From positions 22,360,001 to 22,424,000 of the forward strand of contig NC_059504.1 in assembly GCF_914767665.1 (NCBI RefSeq): 64,000 nucleotides of DNA, in the 5' to 3' direction. Source of the stretch: Harmonia axyridis (Eukaryota; Arthropoda; Insecta; Coleoptera; Coccinellidae). Every line of letters starts with the position of its first letter. The first letter of the stretch is position 1. Below, piece by piece: positions 57,332 to 64,000 of this stretch. Under the pieces are notes generated by a model. It saw only the letters and a program-made list of their open reading frames with translations, was not told where the DNA came from and did no database searches. The position numbers were made by a program, and so were the translations under genes.

Positions 57332-57955
57332 TCTTAGGAAAATCACGTGAGATCAATTGCCAAAAATGCTTCCCAAAAACTTGGTTTTCTGTTTCGTGCT
57401 AGGAGCTATTTCACTTCCAGTCAGCTACTTATGATTTATAAGGCACAGATCCGACCTGTCCTGGAATACTGTTCCCATGTTTGGAGTGCGGCACCTAAGC
57501 ATATTCTGAAACTGCTGGATTCTGTCCAAAAAAAGGCAATTCGTCTCGTCGGTGATGCCTCGCTTACAAACTCGCTCACCACTTTGAAACACCGTAGAAA
57601 AGTTAGCGATCTGTCTCTATTTTATAGATATTTTCATGGGCGATGCTCTTCTGAAATATTAACAATCGTTCCTCCTTTGACAGTCTCTTCGAGGTTAACC
57701 CGTCAAGTTCAGTCTTCACACTCCTTTGTGGTCGCGTTGGAGACTTGCAGAACATCTATTTTCAAAGACTCGTTCATCCAACGAACAGCAAGGCTCTGGA
57801 ACACATTGCCTAGGGAGGTGTTCCCCGAGGCATATAACCTTCATAAATTCAAAAAGAACACCAATTCCTACCTTCTTTCCCTTGGTTCTCACGATGTTCT
57901 CTGAACATTACAGGATATATCCTTTCGTGGAAACCAGGACATGAAAAAAAACAAT
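57332..57955 (+). pseudogene. 5'-truncated CR1/L2-like LINE, C-terminal RT region
   Basis: A 185-codon open stretch (57347-57904): SIAKNASQKLGFLFRARSYF, YKAQIRPVLEYCSHVWSAAP, LDSVQKKAIRLVGD, LKHRRKVSDLSLFYRYFHGR, and the tail FIQRTARLWNTLPREVFP. A typical C-terminal thumb/tail of a CR1/L2-group LINE with an A-rich tail at about 57943. The open frame and clean motifs make it one of the youngest insertions here. It sits inside the endonuclease of the minus-strand LINE. Confidence 0.85.
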
Positions 57956-59063
57956 AAATGATAGACGGGATGATAAACATTTTTTAACAGCTATTAAAAC
58001 TCCTCCACCTCTCTGTTTATCACTGGTAGTGGAATCTCAATTTTTTTCTATATATATGATACAATAACTTGTGAGACCTTATTCAGCATTATTAAAATCA
58101 GAAGTTTCTGTAAGCAAAATAACATAAAAATTTACGCCTAAGATTGAGTTAGCGAGTTCAACTAGTTTTGTTCTCAAAGCCCATACATTTTAATAGTAAC
58201 AATTGAACTTGGGTTTATCCAAATGGCTAGTATGGAATCGCAGTCTAGGAGGAAAATTCCGGTCCTTCGGTCCGAAATGGTCTAAGAAGCATTTCCTCCG
58301 GCCAGTGCTCGGCTTGAAGCAGTTCTTCCTGGCTTAAATCTTTACTTCCCATCTCGAATGACATTTTTGAGCGTTTTGATTTGAGGTAAAAACATAATAT
58401 GTCGTTCTGTGGCCACATTTCCTTGGTATATGACACAATATTTTCAACTGTTTTAGCAAGTCCCCCCAACCAAATCCAATTTCTACCTTTGGGAGTCAGC
58501 TGAATCAATGCATTTGATTCATCTGTCATCTAATAGTTCTTGATGAGCCTCCCACTTCAGTTGTAGCTTCCCTAAGTGGTTTTGGAGCACTATCTTCGGA
58601 CCTTTGTTGAGGCTTCGTATTTCTGTGGGTGTCTTTTTTAACTGAGGAACCAACGCGAACTGATTTGGAGCTGTTCTGCCTCACCGTCTTCACAGACCAA
58701 ACCTTCGAATTATATGGACTCGCGATTTTCTTAGTTGAATCTGATGTTGGATACTCCTCGTGCGAAGTAAGCAACTTAACTAAATCGACGTTACTTTCTT
58801 TCAGAATATAAACGCTACAGTTTCCGTTCTAAATTCAGAGAATTTTTCCACCATCTCACATATGACTTGCTCCGTTTTTTTAAATACTATCTGTTCGATG
58901 AAATCCGATGATTTAATCTGATCGCTATTTGCTACTGGATCAGAAATTGGCAAATTTGTTAGCTTTAAGTCTACAGCCGGAATGAATTTATCACAGTAGA
59001 ATCGAAGATTTTTTGATTCAATCAACGCTTTCATACTGAGATCTCTCATTCGTAGACACTGTA

Positions 59064-60643
59064 CAGGGTGGGCAAATTTCGATGTTTTAGCACTACAACT
59101 TTCAAACCAGAGGAGATAGACAAAATCTGATACCCCATTCTCGGTCTCTTTTTCTGAGAAACTAACAAGGGTAGTATTCATTTTTGGCCACCCTCTCTTG
59201 TTTTCGAGTTATAAGCGAAAATTGGAAAAATGGCGATATCGAAAAACATTTATATCTCCGCTAATATTGATGATAGAGCTCTGAAATTAAAACATTATAC
59301 AGGCACTTTTTTACGTCAAATCCAGTGGCGTGCTCGTATTTTCAAAAGGGTTTTCAATTACGACGCTATGAACCAAAGTTATGTTTTTCCAAATGGGAAC
59401 ACTAGATTTCTGTGCCATTTTCTGAAAGCTTAATTTTTCCTGATTTCAAAAATATATAACATCGTATGGTTTGTATTGAAATAAATAACAGAAAATGGTC
59501 AAAAACCTTTTTACACCTAAGAGTCTCAATATTTCTATGGTTTCAACTATTGATGAGCACAGAAAAATTGAGCTTTCTATAACAAGAGTATTGTCCTTCC
59601 ATTAATCTGATTATTTATATGCTTTTTACTAATTCCAACAAAATTCGAATCTAGATTCATTTTATAAAAATAGTTTCGAAAAATATAAATGATCTCGGAA
59701 AAAATTTCCTGGGTACCATGAACACAGTTTCAAATATTCATCCATTGAATTCGGTGCGAAATATCGAGAAGAAGTGTCGACTGTGCATTGTGAAATTGTT
59801 GTCATTATTAGGTTGAATATTATTTCTTGTTTGTTCCCTTCGTAATTAAATTGTTGAGTTCAATCGTATATGCGTTGTTTTATATGCTATTCAGAATGGA
59901 TTGGTACTTGTGCGTATTCATTCTGGAGACCTATGTAAATAATCTCCTGATACATCGATCCCAATACAACACTTCCGATCGAAACATTCGACCTTGTGGA
60001 TCTTCTCGTTATTTCCAAATCAATTTTTAGAAGAGAAATTCATAAAACATATCTTGATTCGGATATTGTAGAAATTAGTGAAAAGCATAGAAATAATCAG
60101 ATTGACGGAAGGACACTGCTCTTGTTATAGAAAGCTCACTTTTTCTGTGCTCATCAACAGTTGGAACCATAGAAATATTGGGACTCTTAGGTAAAAAAAA
60201 GTTTATGGCCATTTTCTATTATTTATTTCAATACAAACCATACGATGTTATATATTTTTGAAATCAGGAAAAATTAAGCTTTCAGAAAATGGCACAGAAA
60301 TTTAGTATTCCCATTTAAAAAAACATAATTTTGGGTCATAGCTTCGTAATTAAAAACCCTTTCGAAAATACGAGCACGCTACTGGATTCTACGTAAAAAA
60401 GTGCCTGTATAATGTTCTAATTTCAGAGCTCTATCATCAGTATTAGCGGAGATATAAATGTTTTTCGATATCGATATTTTTCCAATTTTCGTTTATAACT
60501 CGAAAACAAAAGAAGGTGGCCAAAAATGAATACTACCCTTGTTAGTTTCTCAGAAAAAGAGACCGAGAATGGGGTATCAGATTTTGTCTATCTCCTCTGG
60601 TTTAAAAGTTGTAGTGCTAAAACATCAAAATTTGCCCACCCTG
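59064..60643. mobile_element. Foldback MITE, 1580 bp, CAGGGTGGGC ends, TA duplication
   Basis: Arms of about 550 bp (59064-59610 and 60090-60643) are near-perfect inverted copies: CAGGGTGGGCAAATTT, TTTTAGCACTACAACTTT and beyond. TA flanks both ends. The centre (59611-60090) is unrelated AT-rich sequence. Removing the element joins the PHD finger of the LINE ORF1 (LHIH to LRMRDLS). ORFs within it are artefacts of the repeat. Confidence 0.85.
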
Positions 60644-60760
60644 TACATGAATGTGGAGTGAACACAAATTACACTGTATGGATTTGTTATTGACGATGAA
60701 GTTGTCATAACAGATAGGGCAATTTCCTGTTGAAGCCATAATATCGCGAAATGTGTGGTC

Positions 60761-61699
60761 TCCTTTTGTTTTCAGGTCGATTAAAATCGCAAGAATTCAG
60801 ATGTTTGTTATCTGATTTTGTGAAATGGAAATCAACTCACCAACGAAGAATAAACAACATATTCAATTCGCCGATAATTCGTTATGTTTACTTGCGAAAA
60901 TTTGGAAATCTCCAGCGGAAGCGATAATCGGTTCCGAATTCTACAAAAATGGAATAAAAAAAAGAGAGAACTCTAGATGGAAATCTGCTCACCTTCACGA
61001 TTATATTTTACCAAAAATTATACTCGTATTATGTATTTTTTTTTTCATGCCAATAACGATATTTCTCTAAAACTTGTAAAACATATAGATTTCGAAGTCT
61101 GAAGGAAAAAAATCAATAATTTGAGTACTGCCCTGAAAATATTGAAATTACATCAATGATTTCAAAGGGCCGCATGAAGTTAATAAACCCACAAAATTTG
61201 AACAAAATCGGACTGCTGATTCCCAAATTATGGAGATCAGAAATTTAGGCCAATTTGCATGTCACCCTGTATCTCTGAAACTAACAGTCTTAGGATACTA
61301 AACAAGCTACACTTCTGAAAGGCGTGAATGTCCTTAATTCACCACTAGGCTAAGGCCAGTCACTCATGTTACACCCTGTATAATCAGAATTATTGAATGA
61401 AATTATTTGAAAATAAATATAGTGTTATCTTGAATGATGATTATTGATGGAAATTCACATACATTATTTATTTCCATTAAATCATTATTTATTTGTCCGT
61501 ATGTCCAATAATTGATTCATTAATTATAATGCATTTTCGATAATATAAAATAAATATTTCTCTCAGTCTGACCAAAAACTTTTTTTTTTACATGCAGACT
61601 TCCAGTACGCTACGTCCTAGAATTTGCTCTATTCGTCCAAAAAAATACTATTTTTTTGGACTTGTTACGTAAATTACAATTTTGGGGCGACAACCATCG
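60761..61699. other. Unassigned sequence with orphan MITE ends
   Basis: CACCCTGTA at 61263 and 61372 are orphan ends of the CAGGGTG family. The 81-codon frame at 60825-61070 has no recognised motif. The 5' UTR of the minus-strand LINE may begin here. Confidence 0.35.
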
Positions 61700-62665
61700 A
61701 GAATATACATGGTGATTCACCGAGATGGCCTGTAATGCCTTTATGGAAAACTAATCATAATTTTGAGCTGAAAATTTGCATATTGGGGTTTGAGACGATG
61801 ATCTTTCTTCCTGAAATATTTTCAGAACTCTACAATTTTCGGTTATACCGGAAACGGACTACTTTCTCATTTCAAATAGAACACCCAGTAAAGTATTGCA
61901 TCATTAGATAGCTTTTTTGACTACAATTTTGGAAATATGCCATACCTTGAGTAGAAACTTGATGGGATTCTTATGAAAAAAATGGTGACGATGAGGATTG
62001 AGATTTTTTGAATTTTTCGGCAGAAAAAGCTTTTTCCGAAAAAAGTTTTAGTTTCTTTCTGTGTTTTCCGGAAGTCACAGGCAACCCCACACAGCTATAA
62101 ATTGTGGTTTTTCCTCATTTAAAGTTCTTCCTCGATAACTCATAGAGTATTCATTTTAGGTAAAGGGATTGCCTTTGTAACCCCCACTATTTTTGTACGT
62201 AGAATCGACTGAAATAATAAAAATTATAGGTTCTGCTTTGAAAATCTTGAGTTTTGATGAATTTGAGTTGTCCAAGTTCATGATCATCCTATAAGCACCC
62301 TTTACATTTTTGGTATATACCGCAAACAGTTTTATAATATTATCGAAAATGAAAAAGTTTTTTTCGAAAAAAATTTATCTTCAGAAATATTCAAAAAAAT
62401 GTGAAACCCCGACGCCACCATTTTTTTTATAAGAATACCATTAACTCATGAACTGTTGGGTTTTTACACAAGGATAGCATATTGGTAAAAAAGCTATCTA
62501 ATGATGCAATAATATACCTACTGGTTGTGCCATTTGGAATAAATAAGTAGTAGTCTATTTCCGGTATAACCGTAAGTTGCAGAGATCTGAAAATATTTTA
62601 GGGGAAAGATCATTGTCTCAAACCCCAATATGCAAATTTTCAGCTGAAAATTTTGATTAGTTTTC
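61700..62665. mobile_element. Foldback repeat, truncated on the right
   Basis: The left arm (AAACTAATCATAATTTTGAG near 61750, GCATCATTAGATAGCTTTTT near 61899) is mirrored on the right (AAAAGCTATCTAATGATGC near 62491, TTTTGATTAGTTTTCC near 62652). The right end is cut by the following MITE. Confidence 0.75.
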
Positions 62666-62669
62666 CAAC

Positions 62670-63197
62670 ACGAATGCGAAATTCGAAAACGAGCGAGTTT
62701 CCGAACGCATGAGTGTTGGATTTGCCTTCTGCAACGAGCACCTATTAGACGATAATTTTTCTATTTCAGTCGAGTTTTGTGAAATATTGTCAAAATTCAA
62801 TGAAAAATTCAGATTATACATCCTAGTGACATTTGTATTGTATCTTGGCAGTTGGTGTGACTGTTACGAAAATTAACAGATTACCTAATTTGAATTTGAA
62901 TCATACGTTTGGAATTTCAGAATAATTTATAATTACGCATTAAATTCGTGAATTATGTCTGACGAAATCGATTTAACATTAAAAGAATTAAGAGAAATTG
63001 CGAATAATGTCGCAATTCATTTCACTAAATCCAAATTATATTTCATTGACACTTGACGTGTGTTGAATTTTGATAGGATTGGAAGTCTGTGTAGACAACC
63101 ACAAAACGAAAAATATTATTGAAAACAATGCCGTAATGAGTTCATTACAGCACTGTTTTTAGAACTGTAATGAACTCATTACGATACTGAAATAACC
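62670..63197. mobile_element. Foldback MITE, copy 2 of a pair (inverted relative to 22200-22935)
   Basis: CTTGGCAGTTGGTGTGACTG (62846), TGTCTGACGAAATCGATTTA (62957) and the palindromic ATGAGTTCATTACAGCACTG (63137) match copy 1 in reverse complement. One internal arm is missing, so this copy is shorter. Confidence 0.75.
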
Positions 63198-63873
63198 TTG
63201 TATATTTGAATTCCAAACGATGATTTCACAGCCAAGATTTCGAAATGTTCTGTGAAGATCTTTCCTTGAAATATATTCCAACTCTGCTTAAAGTTCATCC
63301 CGTGAATATCAGAGGAGAAAAAATCTCCCAGCCGGGTGGAATAAGTACATCGTAAGATACCATAAATATCAGAGATCAACGGGAATTTCCAGAGAAAAAT
63401 TATTTGAGCTTTTTTAGTTTGATAACGTTACATAATGGAAAAGGCGCGAATGTAGGGACATTCTCGCTATGCATACTGATGATTGAGGCGGGGGGAATGT
63501 CTTATGCATACTAAATGGATGCTGTGTAGGAAATCTTAGATCAGCCTCTCACAGCCACAGCGTCAGTTCTGATATTTTCTCATCGGTTTCTTGATGTAGC
63601 ATCCTCGAATATTTATGCACAGAAACTCGGATCAGATCCGATTGAAGTTCATCGGACCGACTTCAGATGGGGTTTCGGTATCGACAAGGTTTGCCTACTG
63701 ATTAATTTTCAAAGGATTACTGAAGTTGTCGATACCGTGAAGATTGAATATAGACCGGTGGTTGAACTGAAAACTAATGAGGATTGAGGATATCATATTG
63801 GTTAATTATATTTTCTATTCAAATCTATTATTGCATAATTGAGATATTGAAGGGACAACAAAAAAGGTTTAAT
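63198..63873. other. Unassigned sequence
   Basis: No gene or repeat recognised. Confidence 0.35.
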
Positions 63874-64000
63874 CAAGGGAGTAGAAATGACTGGGGGTAA
63901 TTACCCCCCAAGATTTTCGAGATATAAATTTTATAAATCTCGCAAAGACGAAGAACGAAAATTTCTCCATAAAATGAACTAATAATAATCATTTTACTTT
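63874..64000. mobile_element. Partial TIR element, same family as 16053-18450
   Basis: Begins CAAGGGAGTAGAAATGACTG, then the GGGGGTAATTACCCCCC hairpin, CTCGCAAAGACGAAGAACGA and TTTCTCCATAAAATGAAC, matching the reverse complement of 18300-18450. It runs off the window. Confidence 0.75.

Larger units (their letters stand above)
53200..60760 (-). pseudogene. LINE with PHD-finger ORF1 and EN-RT ORF2, broken by four insertions
   Basis: Minus strand. ORF1 starts at 60739: MASTGNCPICYDNF, NKSIQCNLCSLHIH (PHD-type zinc finger), then after the foldback insertion LRMRDLSMKALIESKNLRFYC, a polar linker (58774-58560) and WIWLGGLAKTVENIV to EHWPEEMLLRPF. ORF2 endonuclease: WALRTKLVEL, RGGGVLIAVKKC (about 58000), insertion, then VYIPPNSTSV, CGDYNIPGVSW, VTLDLIFAQ, DLHHPPLYF. 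RT after the PLE and MITE insertions: KPKILDTIITNKI, QHGFIAGRSVSTN, DFSKALDRVPH, GIPHGSPISPLLF and FADYLKLF (catalytic FADD damaged) near 53400. All pieces are in the expected order. CR1-like by the PHD ORF1. Confidence 0.8.

Noticed and set aside
58801..59181. 126-codon minus-strand frame as a gene
   Set aside because: It is a chimera of a foldback MITE arm and the LINE ORF1 fragment; only the part below 59064 is LINE protein.

Overview
This window looks like a repeat-dense, AT-rich insect nuclear genome. Spliced genes with GT/AG introns, AATAAA signals and long intergenic stretches rule out a prokaryote. The mix of mariner, hAT, P-like, Helitron, RTE, CR1/Jockey-like and Penelope-like elements is typical of arthropods. 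A beetle is my guess, held weakly. No CRISPR array, operon or complete virus was seen.

Host genes. The left end carries the last two coding exons of a PRKX/Pka-C3-type protein kinase A catalytic subunit (+ strand, 666-2853). A complete, apparently intronless Cep78 gene (4822-6699, - strand) converges on it. Two paralogous two-exon C2H2 zinc-finger genes lie at 36135-38141 (18 fingers, frameshifted at its 3' end) and 47690-48810 (8 fingers, intact). They sit in two copies of a segmental duplication (about 31923-40070 and 46993-51747).

The rest is layered transposons, and many insertions can be bounded to the base by target-site duplications (TSDs). 16015-18488: a terminal-inverted-repeat element flanked by a 38-bp direct repeat, holding a foldback element and a 5'-truncated LINE with a 14-bp TSD. 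19600-19800: a tRNA-like SINE head followed by a hammerhead-ribozyme-like core. 24464-25318: a hAT relic. 25345-30320: a LINE split by an RTE element, itself split by a 2.6-kb LTR-like element full of 220-bp tandem repeats. 32347-35943: a P-like THAP transposon with an 8-bp TSD inside a MITE whose empty site survives in the duplicated locus. 42656-46747: a mariner broken by a Helitron and a hAT. 53200-60760: a LINE with a PHD-finger ORF1, broken by a foldback element, a CR1-like LINE, a Penelope-like element with its own hammerhead motif, and a Harbinger-type MITE.

I see no defence system or metabolic cluster. The most promising unusual signals are the SINE/hammerhead composite, the P-like element carrying tandem copies of its own 3' end, the 38-bp flanking duplication, and the zinc-finger pair with an internal seven-finger duplication. 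All family calls come from reading motifs by eye; no alignment or database search was run.
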